DNA of 32,202 bases from Verrucomicrobiota bacterium. GTDB taxonomy: Bacteria; Verrucomicrobiota; Verrucomicrobiia; Limisphaerales; SXTU01. The stretch is from assembly GCA_016235545.1 (NCBI GenBank), contig JACRKB010000012.1, positions 1-32,202 of the forward strand, given 5' to 3'. Within the stretch, counting starts at the first letter, position 1; every line of letters starts with the position of its first letter. Made by a program: the position numbers and the translations under genes. This document shows, in pieces, positions 4,589-13,020 of the stretch. The notes beneath the pieces were generated by a model. The model worked only from the letters and a program-made list of their open reading frames with translations, had not been told where the DNA came from and searched no databases.

Positions 4589-6463
4589 TCACTCCACTGT
4601 GACGCTCTTGGCGAGGTTGCGGGGCTTGTCCACGTCGCATCCGCGCGCGACGGCGATGTGGTAGCTCAGGAGTTGGAGCGGGATGACGGCGAGCAGCGGG
4701 TGCAGCGGCTCCCATGTCGCGGGCAGGTAGATGACGTCCTCGACTTTTTCCTTGATGCGTTCGTTGCCCTCGGTGGCAAGGGCGATGATGGGGCCTTTGC
4801 GCGCTTTGATTTCTTCGAGGTTGCTGAAGGTCTTTTCGTAGAGCGCGTCGGTGGGTGCGAGGATGACGGTGGGCGTCTTCTCGTCGATCATCGCGATCGG
4901 GCCGTGCTTCATCTCGGCGGCGGGGTAGCCTTCCGCGTGGATGTAGGAAATCTCCTTGAGCTTGAGCGCGCCTTCGAGGGCCACAGGGAAGTTGTATTGG
5001 CGGCCAAGGAAGAAGAAGTCCTCGGCGTGGGCATACTTGAGGGCGATGCGCTTGATCTCCTCGTTCTGGTCGAGGATGCGCTGAATCTGGTCGGGGATGG
5101 CTTCGAGGGCCTTGATGATCTGGCTGCCTCGGCGGTTGGAGAGCATGCGGATGCGGCCCATCATCACGGCGAACATGGTGAGCACGCTGACCTGGCTGAC
5201 GAAGGCCTTCGTGGAGGCGACACCGATCTCCGGGCCGGCATGGAGGTAGATGCCGCCGTCGGCTTCGCGGGCGATGGTGGAGCCGACGACGTTGCAGATG
5301 GAGAGGACCTTGTGGCCGCGCCGGCGGGACTCGCGCAGGCCGGCGAGTGTGTCTGCGGTTTCGCCGGTCTGGGTGATGACGAGGCAGAGTGTGTTCTTCT
5401 CGATGGGGGCGTTGCGGTAGCGGAACTCGGAGGCGTATTCCACCTCGACCGGAATGTGCGCGAACTCTTCGATGAGATATTCGCCGACGAGCGCGGCGTG
5501 CCAGCTTGTGCCGCAGGCGGTGATGACGACCTGGTCCACGGCGCGCAATTCGGCGGTGGTCATGTTCAGCCCGCCGAACTTGGCGGTGCCGTCCTCGGCG
5601 TCGAGCCGTCCGCGGATGGCGTTCTGCACCGTCTTGGGCTGCTCGAAGATTTCCTTGAGCATGAAGTGCGCGAACGTGCCGCGCTCGGCGGCGGTGGCGT
5701 CGAACTCGATCTTGCTCAACTGGAAGGACGCGACTTCGTTGCCGAGCGTGTCCATCGTGAACTTGTCGGGGAACAGCGTGACGACATCGTAGTCCTTCAG
5801 GTAGATGACGGTGCGCGTGTGGCTGACGATGGCGCTGGCATCGCTGGCGAGGAAATGCTCGCCATCTCCCACGCCGACAATCAGCGGCGAGCCGCGCCGC
5901 GCGCCGACCATGATGCCGGGGTGGTCGGTGCAGATGACGCCGATGCCGTAGGTGCCGATGACTTCGCCCAGCGCGTTCATCACGGCCTTCGTGAGGGGGT
6001 GGGTGCCTTCGCCGCTCCAGCCAGCCTTCCCGGCATCGGTGAGCATCTGATAATGGTGGCCGATGAGGTGCGCGAGGACTTCGGTGTCCGTGGCGGACTT
6101 GAAGGTGTGGCCGGCCTTGAGGAAGCGGTCCTTCAGCGTGTCAAAGTTCTCGATGACGCCGTTGTGGACGACGGCCAGCTTGCCGGACTCGTCGAGGTGA
6201 GGGTGGGAATTCTCGTCGGTGGGGGGGCCGTGCGTGGCCCATCGCGTGTGGCACAGGCCCACCTGGCCGTAGATGGGGCTGGCCTGGACGACCTTGGCGA
6301 GGCCCTCGTCAATCTTGCCCTTCTTTTTTCGCGTGGACAGTTCGCGGTTTTGGAGGACGGCGACCCCGGCGGAGTCGTAGCCGCGATATTCGAGGCGGCG
6401 CAGACCCTCGATGAGGATGGGCGTTGCCTGCTGTTTGCCGATGTAACCGATGATGCCGCACAT
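4589..6463 (-). CDS. glmS: Glutamine--fructose-6-phosphate aminotransferase
   Basis: This 624-aa enzyme makes glucosamine-6-phosphate from fructose-6-phosphate and glutamine, the first step toward UDP-GlcNAc for peptidoglycan and LPS. Cys2 (MCGIIGYIG) is the N-terminal nucleophile of the glutaminase domain, with CHTRWATHG and HNGVIEN further on. Two SIS sugar-isomerase domains follow (TACGTSWHAAL, TQTGETADT, STKAFVSQ), ending in the classic C-terminal DKPRNLAKSVTVE. The length is slightly above the usual 600-610. It is transcribed toward the RNA-repair cassette and separated from it by about 50 nt without an obvious terminator. No glmS ribozyme is visible upstream; only 96 nt separate it from glgC. 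Confidence 0.97.
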   Translation of the reverse strand: MCGIIGYIGKQQATPILIEGLRRLEYRGYDSAGVAVLQNRELSTRKKKGKIDEGLAKVVQASPIYGQVGLCHTRWATHGPPTDENSHPHLDESGKLAVVHNGVIENFDTLKDRFLKAGHTFKSATDTEVLAHLIGHHYQMLTDAGKAGWSGEGTHPLTKAVMNALGEVIGTYGIGVICTDHPGIMVGARRGSPLIVGVGDGEHFLASDASAIVSHTRTVIYLKDYDVVTLFPDKFTMDTLGNEVASFQLSKIEFDATAAERGTFAHFMLKEIFEQPKTVQNAIRGRLDAEDGTAKFGGLNMTTAELRAVDQVVITACGTSWHAALVGEYLIEEFAHIPVEVEYASEFRYRNAPIEKNTLCLVITQTGETADTLAGLRESRRRGHKVLSICNVVGSTIAREADGGIYLHAGPEIGVASTKAFVSQVSVLTMFAVMMGRIRMLSNRRGSQIIKALEAIPDQIQRILDQNEEIKRIALKYAHAEDFFFLGRQYNFPVALEGALKLKEISYIHAEGYPAAEMKHGPIAMIDEKTPTVILAPTDALYEKTFSNLEEIKARKGPIIALATEGNERIKEKVEDVIYLPATWEPLHPLLAVIPLQLLSYHIAVARGCDVDKPRNLAKSVTVE

Positions 6464-6559
6464 AGCTGGTGAGTGGGGAGGATTGGGTTGTTGCTTGCGC
6501 TTGCGTTGGAAAAAAGGTTAGAGGTTCACCCGACCGAACCGCAAGACAGGATTTGATTT

Positions 6560-7867
6560 ATGGCTGCACCACGTCGCATGGCTCCTCACGTTCCGAATGT
6601 TCTCGCTGTCGTCATGGGCGGCGGGCAGGGCACCCGGCTCTGGCCGCTCACGCAGGACCGCTCCAAGCCCGCCGTCCCCCTCGCCGGCAAATACAGAATC
6701 GTGGACATCCCCATCTCGAACTGCATCAACTCCGGCTACCGGCGCGTCTATCTCCTCACCCAGTTCAACACCGCCTCGCTCCACCGGCACATCAGCCAGA
6801 GCTACAAGTTCGACCACTTCAGCGGAGGCTTCGTGGAACTGCTTGCCGCCGAGCAGACCATGCACAGCACGTCGTGGTATCAAGGCACCGCTGACGCCGT
6901 CCGCAAGAACCTCGTCCACCTGCTCAACCACGACTGGGAATACTGTCTCATCCTCAGCGGCGACCAGCTCTACCTGATGGACTTCCGCCGCATCATCGCC
7001 CAGCACGCCGAGACGAAGGCCGACCTCACCATCGCCACCATCCCCGTCAACCGCGAGAACGCACAGTCCCTGGGCATCCTCCAGATCAACAACGACCGCA
7101 GCATCTCGCGTTTCGTCGAGAAACCCAAAGAACCCGACGTGCTCGACTCCCTCAAGATCCCGCGCGAGTCCTACGACGCGCTGGAAATCGAGGGCGACGA
7201 GGATTTCTACCTCGCCTCGATGGGCATCTACGTCTTCAACCGCTCCGTGCTCGTGAAGCTGCTCGACAACGACTTCACCGACTTCGGCAAGCACATCATC
7301 CCCGGTGCCATCGCCACGCACCGCGTCTTCAGCCACGTCTATCAGGGCTACTGGGAGGACATCGGCACCATCAAGAGCTTCTTCGAGGCGAACCTCGACT
7401 CCGCAGAGGAGCTTCCCAAGTTCAACTTCTTCGACATGAGCGCGCCCATCTACACGCGTCCGCGCTTCCTGCCCGGCAGCAAGATCAACGGCGCGAGCAT
7501 TGACCACGCCCTCGTCGCCGACGGCTGCATCATCAGCCACGCGCACATCAGCCACTCCGTCGTCGGCCTGCGCAGCTTTGTGGGCATCGGGACGAACCTC
7601 CACCGCGTCATCATGATGGGCGCGGACTACTACGAGTCCCAGGCCAGCCTCCACGAAAATCTCAATGCCGGACGCCCCCGCATGGGCATCGGGCAGCATT
7701 GCCGCATCGAGAACACCATCTTGGACAAGAACGCACGAGTCGGTGACAACTGCGTCATCTCCCCAGCCGGCAAGCCAGAGAACTTCGACGCCCCAAACTA
7801 CGTCATCCGCGACGGCATCATCATCGTCCCCAAGAACGGCGTCATCCCCCACGGCACGGTGATCTGA
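6560..7867 (+). CDS. glgC: Glucose-1-phosphate adenylyltransferase
   Basis: This 435-aa enzyme forms ADP-glucose for glycogen synthesis. The N-terminal nucleotidyltransferase fold carries GGGQGTRLWPLT and KPAVPLAGKYRIVDIPISNCINSG (regulatory and substrate lysines), then GTADAVRKNL, LSGDQLYLMDF, FVEKP, and GYWEDIGTI. A left-handed beta-helix C-terminus with hexapeptide-like repeats (CIISHAHISHSVVGL and onward) follows. AGGA at 6546-6549 supports the ATG at 6560. It diverges from glmS across a short shared promoter region. Confidence 0.96.
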   Translation: MAAPRRMAPHVPNVLAVVMGGGQGTRLWPLTQDRSKPAVPLAGKYRIVDIPISNCINSGYRRVYLLTQFNTASLHRHISQSYKFDHFSGGFVELLAAEQTMHSTSWYQGTADAVRKNLVHLLNHDWEYCLILSGDQLYLMDFRRIIAQHAETKADLTIATIPVNRENAQSLGILQINNDRSISRFVEKPKEPDVLDSLKIPRESYDALEIEGDEDFYLASMGIYVFNRSVLVKLLDNDFTDFGKHIIPGAIATHRVFSHVYQGYWEDIGTIKSFFEANLDSAEELPKFNFFDMSAPIYTRPRFLPGSKINGASIDHALVADGCIISHAHISHSVVGLRSFVGIGTNLHRVIMMGADYYESQASLHENLNAGRPRMGIGQHCRIENTILDKNARVGDNCVISPAGKPENFDAPNYVIRDGIIIVPKNGVIPHGTVI

Positions 7868-8041
7868 GCGCTTCGTGGGAGACGACGTGAGGAGTTTCTA
7901 ACTCCCTGGCCGGGACCCGTCCTCTGCGTCCGTCCAGCCTCTGCGGTGCCAGCTCAGTGATGCCCCCCGTGCCGGCCACTTTCAGTCGCCGCTCAGCCCA
8001 CGGGACGCCGGTGTGGCAATCGGAGCGAGACGCACGGCCGG
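7868..8041. other. Intergenic region with no gene seen
   Basis: This is the convergent gap between glgC and the DUF1801 gene. The first part (about 7875-7905) has GAGACGACGTGAGGAG followed by a short inverted GGAG/CTCC hairpin and resembles a dispersed intergenic repeat. No terminator with a T-run and no coding potential are seen. Confidence 0.4.
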
Positions 8042-8497
8042 CTACGGGACCCAGCCGGGCAGCGCGGACGCCTGCTTCACCCACATCGCCATCTGCTCCT
8101 CGTCGAGATCATCCTCATGGATGTCAATCCACCGCGCGACCTTGCCCGTGCCACCTGGGGGGACGGGCTGCAGGGACGCTCCTCGGAAGAAGCTTACCTT
8201 GACGTAGTGCGTGAATGTGTGGAACCCCATGAACCAACCTTGGCCCTCGATGCCATAGAAGGGAGAGTTCCACCTCACGGCCTTGCGCACGCTGGGCACG
8301 TTCCGCGCGAGGAGCGCATCGAGACGCCTCCCAATGTCGCCCTTCCAGCCGGGCATTGCCGCGATGTAGGCCTGCACAGGCGCGTCGCCGTCGGCCTTGG
8401 CGATTTGCGGGTTGCCGCCTGAAAGGAGTTTCACCGGCTTGGCCTTCGCGCCAGCCTTGAGCGGGGACTTGGAAACAGATGCGGGTGATTTCTTCAT
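8042..8497 (-). CDS. DUF1801 (YdhG-like) protein
   Basis: This 151-aa protein carries a DUF1801 domain of YdhG/CyaY-like fold. Diagnostic segments are the helical ALLARNVPSVRKAVRWNSPFYGIEGQGWFMGF region, the strand HYVKVSFFRG, and the C-terminal EEQMAMWVKQASALPG. The first 40 residues are a lysine-rich, low-complexity extension. Members are small cytosolic proteins of uncertain biochemical role. It stands alone, convergent with glgC. Confidence 0.8.
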   Translation of the reverse strand: MKKSPASVSKSPLKAGAKAKPVKLLSGGNPQIAKADGDAPVQAYIAAMPGWKGDIGRRLDALLARNVPSVRKAVRWNSPFYGIEGQGWFMGFHTFTHYVKVSFFRGASLQPVPPGGTGKVARWIDIHEDDLDEEQMAMWVKQASALPGWVP

Positions 8498-8608
8498 GAC
8501 GTGGTTGAGAGCGGCAGCGACGCGGAGACGCAGCGATTCAGCGCACGGGACTCGCCGATTGCAACCGCAACTCCCGCCGCCGTTCGATGCAATGGTTCTC
8601 AGTCAGTG

Positions 8609-8945
8609 TCACGCTGTCAATAAAGCGGTCGAGTTGAAGTTGTGGCCGACAATCTTGAAATCGGAATCTCCAGCTCCCTTGAAAAGCGTCTAGCTCTCGG
8701 TAGCCGTGTGCTTGGAGCAAGTGACTTGGCACTGAAGTGAAGCGGTCATACCTGCTCCACTGGGGCTGGCATTCATGAACTCGCGCCATCCCGTGAGGGT
8801 GTGGCTCTGATAGGTGCCGAGCTTGCCGCTCTACTTCGTGAGCGCCTTCGTCCACTCATCCTTCGCGGTCTTTTGGAAAAGCTTTGATCCACAATCTACC
8901 ATCGCCGAGTTGAAGCCGTTGGTGGCGATGGTTTGGCAGTGGCGC
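8609..8945 (-). pseudogene. Decayed DUF4019-like protein fragment
   Basis: One minus-strand frame reads as a continuous ancestral protein broken by stops: IATNGFNSAMVDCGSKLF, QKTAKDEWTKALTK, stop, SGKLGTYQSHTLTGWREF, then TASLQCQVTCSKHTATES, stop, TLFKGAGDSDFKIVGHN and a final stop at 8609-8611. The pattern (QKTA..EW, TLxKxxGDxDFKIVGxN) resembles small secreted NTF2-fold proteins such as DUF4019, but I cannot verify the family. At least two internal stops and no start argue for a pseudogene. Recoding is unlikely. Confidence 0.55.
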
Positions 8946-9367
8946 GTAAGCCCCTTCCCCCGCGCCCGCTGCCTAGGCGGGACACACTTGTCCCGCAGCC
9001 CACTGCGGGGAGGAGTTTCCGCCCCACGCCACCGTTTTCCCTTTTCCGTCGAGCGAGGGAGAGAAGGCGTTCGGCATCCGCATCATCCGAGTGGTTCGCG
9101 GGCAGATGGGGAACTGAAGTCAAAGACTCGACACCATGTCCCCTCGGCGCGTTTGGTGTGGCGGTCCTGCGGGAGACTCGTCCCTCCAATCAGCAGTCAG
9201 GCTGGAAGCACTCACCTGCTGCGGCAGGGCCGTCCTGCGGACACGCGCAAAAAATCCTGCATTCATTGCATCTTTCTTCTTGCACGCACTTGGGGCGAGG
9301 GCTTCCATACGCGCAAGTCGCACGCAGGACTAGCTAACCAAATAAACTCAACACAACAGACACACGT
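8946..9367. other. Gene-free region upstream of the HU gene
   Basis: No credible coding region is seen. It contains a perfect small palindrome (8978-8985 with 8990-8997) and G/C-rich stretches typical of the dispersed intergenic repeats in this window. The last 100 nt before 9368 turn AT-richer and probably hold the promoter of the HU-family gene; no consensus boxes were recognised with confidence. Confidence 0.4.
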
Positions 9368-9658
9368 ATGGCCAAAGCCCTCTCGAAATCACAAATCGCC
9401 TCTGAAATCGCCACCAAAGCCGGCCTCTCCAAGAAGCAGGCCGCTGGCATTCTCGAACACATCGCTGACCTCGCCTACAAGAACGCGAAGAACAGCTTCA
9501 CGCTTCCCGGCATCGGCAAGCTCGTCCTCGTCAACCGCAAGGCGCGCATCGGTCGCAACCCCGCAACCGGCGCGACCATCAACATCCCCGCCAAGAAGGT
9601 CGTGAAGTTCCGCGTGGCCAAGGCCGCCAAGGACGCGATCCTTCCCCCGAAGAAGTAA
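9368..9658 (+). CDS. HU-family DNA-binding protein
   Basis: This 96-aa histone-like protein has the HU/IHF fold. The helical N-terminus (LSKSQIASEIATKAGLSKKQAAGILEHI) is followed by the strand FTLPGIGKLVLVNRKARIGRNPATGATINIPAKKVVKFRVAKAAKDAI, with the RNPATG arm and the Pro at the DNA-intercalating tip. The length is normal. It stands alone with its own terminator, consistent with a highly expressed nucleoid protein. HU versus IHF cannot be told apart here. Confidence 0.93.
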   Translation: MAKALSKSQIASEIATKAGLSKKQAAGILEHIADLAYKNAKNSFTLPGIGKLVLVNRKARIGRNPATGATINIPAKKVVKFRVAKAAKDAILPPKK

Positions 9659-9678
9659 TTTTTCGCGAATCCTCCAAG

Positions 9679-9710
9679 GCACCCCTGCGCAAGCCGGGGT
9701 GCTTTTTTTT
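9679..9710 (+). terminator. Rho-independent terminator after the HU gene
   Basis: A perfect 7-bp stem (9679-9685 with 9696-9702) with a 10-nt loop is followed by eight T at 9703-9710, 20 nt after the stop codon. Confidence 0.92.
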
Positions 9711-9718
9711 GCCCGCGT

Positions 9719-10552
9719 TCAAGCCCGAAGCTGATAGAACGTCTCCGCGTTTCCGCCGAAAAACTTCGCCAGCGCCTCCGTCGTCAGCGCCCGCGTGTAG
9801 TCCTCCACCAGCCCGTGGACTTGCGCGTAGCTTCCCGCCAGCATGCACACGGGCCAGTCGGAGCCGAACATCAGCCGCTCCGCGCCGAACGCGGCGAACA
9901 CCACGTCGAGATACGGACGAAAGTCTTCCGCGCGCCAACCCTCCCACTTCGCCTCCGTGACCATGCCGGAGATTTTGCAGCAGACGTTTGGGGCCTTCGC
10001 CAGCTCGCGGATTTGCTCGCGCCACGGCGAGAGCGTCCCATCACGGATGAATGGCTTGGCGATGTGGTCGAGCACGAAGCGCTGCTCCGGAAAGTTCGCG
10101 ACAAGCTGGAAGGCGGCCGGCAGTTGTTTTGGGAAAATCAGGATGTCGTAGGCGAGATTGAACTCCCGCAGCTTCCCGATGCCGCGCTGAAACGCGGGCC
10201 GCAGCATGAAGTTGTCATCCGGTTCGTCCTGCACCACATGTCGCACGCCGACGAAGCGCGGATGCCGCGCCAGCTCCGCGAGCTGCTCCTCGACGCTTTC
10301 ACTCTCCAAATCCACCCAGCCCACCACGCCCTTGATGAAGGGGTGCGCATCCGCGAGCGAGAGCAGCCAGCGCGCCTCCGCCACCGTCTGCTGCGCCTGC
10401 ACCGCCACGCAGCCATCCAGACCCGCGCGGGCCAATTCGGGCGCGAGCGCCTCCGGCAGGTAGTCACGGCGCAGCGATGCGAGCTTCTCCGTCATCCACG
10501 GATAGTCGGCCGCAGTGTAGCGCCAGAAGTGCTGGTGGGAGTCAATGGTCAT
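9719..10552 (-). CDS. Amidohydrolase of the L-fuconolactonase type (COG3618)
   Basis: This 277-aa TIM-barrel metal hydrolase begins with the HxH motif (His6, His8 in SHQHFW) and carries VLDHIAKP and GSDWPVC near the C-terminus, all typical of COG3618 lactonases acting on L-fucono- or L-rhamnono-lactones. I take ATG at 10552; an upstream TTG at 10558 is possible. The upstream 70-aa gene ends 3 nt before this ATG. The operon also has an L-galactose/L-fucose-dehydrogenase-like reductase, whose product would be such a lactone, which supports an L-sugar oxidation role. The exact sugar is not determined. Confidence 0.85.
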   Translation of the reverse strand: MTIDSHQHFWRYTAADYPWMTEKLASLRRDYLPEALAPELARAGLDGCVAVQAQQTVAEARWLLSLADAHPFIKGVVGWVDLESESVEEQLAELARHPRFVGVRHVVQDEPDDNFMLRPAFQRGIGKLREFNLAYDILIFPKQLPAAFQLVANFPEQRFVLDHIAKPFIRDGTLSPWREQIRELAKAPNVCCKISGMVTEAKWEGWRAEDFRPYLDVVFAAFGAERLMFGSDWPVCMLAGSYAQVHGLVEDYTRALTTEALAKFFGGNAETFYQLRA

Positions 10553-10554
10553 GG

Positions 10555-10767
10555 TCAACGCAGGATGAATTCCACCGAGCAGCGATAGCCCTCACGCAGC
10601 TCCTGCTCGCGTCGTCTGGCATGGAACTCCGGCTCGTTCCAACGCGAGAGCTGGAGGATTCGCTCCAACGACGCTGGCGGAACCCGCCGCCATTCCGGCG
10701 GGAGCACCGGCAGGTCGAGACCGGTGCAATCAGCGTTTGCCGCCGAAGAGTCGTTGGATGGATTCAT
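10555..10767 (-). CDS. Small unknown protein (70 aa) in the L-sugar operon
   Basis: I chose ATG 10767 because GGAAG lies 5-9 nt upstream; a GTG at 10803 in the same frame is possible. The start lies inside the end of the nucleotidyltransferase gene in another frame (38-nt overlap), and the stop is 2 nt before the lactonase ATG. The sequence is Pro/Arg/Glu-rich: LPVLPPEWRRVPPASLERILQLSRWNEPEFHARRREQELREG. I do not recognise a family. Tight coupling suggests it is real and may pair with the nucleotidyltransferase. Confidence 0.6.
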   Translation of the reverse strand: MNPSNDSSAANADCTGLDLPVLPPEWRRVPPASLERILQLSRWNEPEFHARRREQELREGYRCSVEFILR

Positions 10768-11305
10768 AGGCTTCCGTCGTTCCATGCTCGTCGCACAACG
10801 CACGGAACTCCGCCGTTGTCACGTCGAGCCGGTTGTGCTCAATCAAACTCACAATGTCGCCCATGTCTTTGACGCCGCGCGCGCCGTGAGTGTGGCGCAG
10901 GGCATGGAGTTTCAAGGCCAGCAGATGGCTCAAGCACGGAATCAGCACCGGCACGCCCAGCATCGCACGCGGCACGGCGGCTCCGTGCAGCTTGGCGAAA
11001 GTTCCGTTGGTCACCAGCATCGCATCGAGAGGGAGTCCATCCGGCTTGATCTGCTCGTATTGCACGAAGGATCCTCCGTCACGCCATTCGCGATAGCCCA
11101 GCAAGCCAAACCGCTCGGTCCACGCTGGCCGGTCCGCGCGCCGGATCATCAAATCCATGTCCTCCGTAGTCCGGCCATAGCCGTGCTCCACCACCGCGAG
11201 GCCGCCAATCACGAGGAAGGGCAGGTTGCACTCCACTCCGGCGCGGGCGATTTCGCGCAGCAGCTCCGCCGCCTCGCGGACATTGTCCAGCCCGCCACTA
11301 CTCAC
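10730..11305 (-). CDS. Minimal nucleotidyltransferase-fold protein (AbiEii/DUF6036-like)
   Basis: This 191-aa protein shows the minimal nucleotidyltransferase core: VIGGLAVVEHGYGRTTEDMDLM, with GG at 34-35 and metal-binding Asp49 and Asp51. Then come FVQYEQIKPDGLPLDAMLV with a further acidic residue and a helical C-terminal ALKLHALRH...KDMGDIVSLI typical of AbiEii-like and DUF6036 proteins. The GTG start at 11305 overlaps the upstream stop (GTGA); no ATG fits better. Relatives include type IV toxin-antitoxin toxins and housekeeping or orphan NTases. With an overlapping small gene downstream, a two-gene module is possible but unproven. Confidence 0.75.
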   Translation of the reverse strand: MSSGGLDNVREAAELLREIARAGVECNLPFLVIGGLAVVEHGYGRTTEDMDLMIRRADRPAWTERFGLLGYREWRDGGSFVQYEQIKPDGLPLDAMLVTNGTFAKLHGAAVPRAMLGVPVLIPCLSHLLALKLHALRHTHGARGVKDMGDIVSLIEHNRLDVTTAEFRALCDEHGTTEAYESIQRLFGGKR

Positions 11306-12255
11306 AACCCCGCCTCCCAATCCACGCTGTTCTCCCTCCGGCCCACGGGCCAGAGCACATCCTTCGTCGGCTCCAGCAGCCTCATCACTTCCGCAATCAG
11401 CTCGTGCTCCACCGGCTCCACCATCCACTGAAGCTGCTTCGCCATGTTGTCCGGGTTCGCCGTGCCGGGCACCGTCGTGGCGATGTCGGGATTTTGCAGG
11501 CAGAACTGCAACGCCAGCTTCGCGATGTCCACACCCTTCGCATCGCAGTATTCCACCGCCTTGCGGCACTGCGCCTTCAGCGGCTCCGGCGCGTGATGCC
11601 ACGTGGGCAGCGCCTGCCGCGTCAGCAGCCGCTCGCTGAAGGGCGACGCGCTCATGATGCCCACGCCCTTCGATTTCAGATACGGCAGCAACCCGAGCAG
11701 CGACGTGTTGTTCAGCGAGTAGTGGCAGTAGCTCAACATGCAATCCAGCTCCGTCCGGTCCAGGATGTGGCGGAAGATGTTCAGCGGAAAGCCCGTCACC
11801 CCGATGAAGCGAATCTTCCCCTGCTCGCGCGCCTTGCGCAGCGCGGGCAATGCCTCATCCACCACCTGCTGCATGTCCACGAACTCGATGTCATGGCACT
11901 GCATGATGTCAATGTGCTCCACGCCCATCCGCTGCAAGCTCTCGTCCACGCTGCGCAGGATGCGGTCGTAACTGAAATCAAACCCCGCCACATCGTAACG
12001 CCCGCACTTCGTCCCGAGGATGAAGCGCTCGCGGGCAATCCCCTTGAACGCCCGGCCCAGCACCGACTCCGCCAGCGTCCGCCCGTAGTAAGGCGACGTG
12101 TCAATGAAGTTGACCCCGCCCTCCAGCGCCACGTGCAGCGAGCGGATGGCGCGCGCCTCATCCGTCGCGTTCCCGTATTCGTTGCCGAGCGAGGCGGCCC
12201 CGTAGCTCAGGACGGAGAGGTTCAGGCCAGTCTTGCCGAGGGGGCGATATTGCAT
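11302..12255 (-). CDS. Aldo/keto reductase, L-galactose/L-fucose dehydrogenase-like
   Basis: This 317-aa NAD(P)-dependent oxidoreductase has the AKR catalytic tetrad visible as Asp52 and Tyr57 (FIDTSPYYG), Lys83 (GTKCGRY) and His121 (QCHDIE). The start MQYRPLGKTGLNLSVLSYGAASLG is that of the L-galactose/aldose 1-dehydrogenase group, which oxidises the C1 of L-sugars to lactones. I use ATG 12255; the frame stays open upstream, but that part lacks family similarity. It is the first gene of a coupled operon that ends with a lactonase. Together they would convert an L-sugar to its aldonic acid; the substrate is inferred. Confidence 0.87.
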   Translation of the reverse strand: MQYRPLGKTGLNLSVLSYGAASLGNEYGNATDEARAIRSLHVALEGGVNFIDTSPYYGRTLAESVLGRAFKGIARERFILGTKCGRYDVAGFDFSYDRILRSVDESLQRMGVEHIDIMQCHDIEFVDMQQVVDEALPALRKAREQGKIRFIGVTGFPLNIFRHILDRTELDCMLSYCHYSLNNTSLLGLLPYLKSKGVGIMSASPFSERLLTRQALPTWHHAPEPLKAQCRKAVEYCDAKGVDIAKLALQFCLQNPDIATTVPGTANPDNMAKQLQWMVEPVEHELIAEVMRLLEPTKDVLWPVGRRENSVDWEAGL

Positions 12256-12384
12256 GGCGGGGCAGGGGATGAAATCGTCGTGTCGGGCAAACACTAGGCA
12301 GCCGCTCGCGGGCGGCGCAACGGATTTTCCATGCGTGAAAAAATTGCGTGCGGAAATCTTGCAGGTTTGTGACAACTGCCGCTC
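12256..12384. promoter_or_regulatory. Divergent promoter region
   Basis: This 129-nt gap lies between the L-sugar operon (-) and the phosphate pair (+) and must hold both promoters. It has an AT-richer core (12325-12375, AAAAAATTGCG and TTTGTGACAACTG), but no -10/-35 pair is convincing. Confidence 0.35.
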
Positions 12385-13011
12385 ATGTTTTCACTCGCCC
12401 GTCTGTTTGGTAAGGAAGACCGGTTCTTCGCCCTGCTCGAGGCCAGCGCCGAGGAGGCGCGGCACAGCGTCCAGGCCATGGTCAAGCTCAGCAAGGCCGC
12501 CGGCCAGCCCGGCAGCCTGGAGGAGTTCGCCGCCTCGCGCCGCGCGGACAAGAAGATCACGCAGGAGATCAGCGAGGCGCTCACGACGACCTTCGTCACG
12601 TCCATCGAGCGCGAGGACATCGAGGCGCTGTCCAACGCGCTCTACAAGATTCCCAAGACTGTCGAGAAGTTCGGCGAGCGGCTCAACCTCGCGCCCGAGC
12701 AGGTGCAGGGTGTGGACTTCTCGCGGCAGACGGCGCTGATCGAGCTGGCGGTGGAGACGCTGGTGACGATGGTGCGGAGCCTGCGCCAGCCGGACTTGGA
12801 GCAGGTGAAGTCGCTCAATGCGCGGCTGCAACAACTGGAGGGCGACGCGGACAAGGCGGTGCTGGATTTGCTGCGGGACGTGTATCAAGGCAGGCATCCG
12901 GCGCACAAAAGTCTTCTCCTGAAAGACCTCTATGAGCTGCTGGAGCGGGTGATTGACCGCTGCCGTGACGCCGGGAACGTCGTGACCCACATCGTGCTGA
13001 AGAATTCCTGA
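12385..13011 (+). CDS. DUF47 (PhoU-like) phosphate transport accessory protein
   Basis: This 208-aa, almost entirely helical protein matches DUF47, the PhoU-like family found next to PiT transporters. Typical features are the FxxLxxxxEDRFFALLEASAEEA start, FVTSIEREDIEALSNALYKIPKTVEKF, and DLYELLERVIDRCRDAGNVV with its acidic metal-binding residues at the end. It is cytosolic and thought to modulate the partner transporter or phosphate signalling. The PiT gene starts 9 nt after its stop. Confidence 0.93.
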   Translation: MFSLARLFGKEDRFFALLEASAEEARHSVQAMVKLSKAAGQPGSLEEFAASRRADKKITQEISEALTTTFVTSIEREDIEALSNALYKIPKTVEKFGERLNLAPEQVQGVDFSRQTALIELAVETLVTMVRSLRQPDLEQVKSLNARLQQLEGDADKAVLDLLRDVYQGRHPAHKSLLLKDLYELLERVIDRCRDAGNVVTHIVLKNS

Positions 13012-13020
13012 CGCCCGCGC

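Noticed and set aside
4529..6472. 647-codon + strand frame opposite glmS
   Set aside because: It is the antisense of a clearly conserved glmS; its Val/Asp/Gly-rich sequence is a GC-codon shadow.
6464..6559. glmS ribozyme upstream of glmS
   Set aside because: The gap to glgC is only 96 nt and must hold two promoters; no ribozyme core could be traced.
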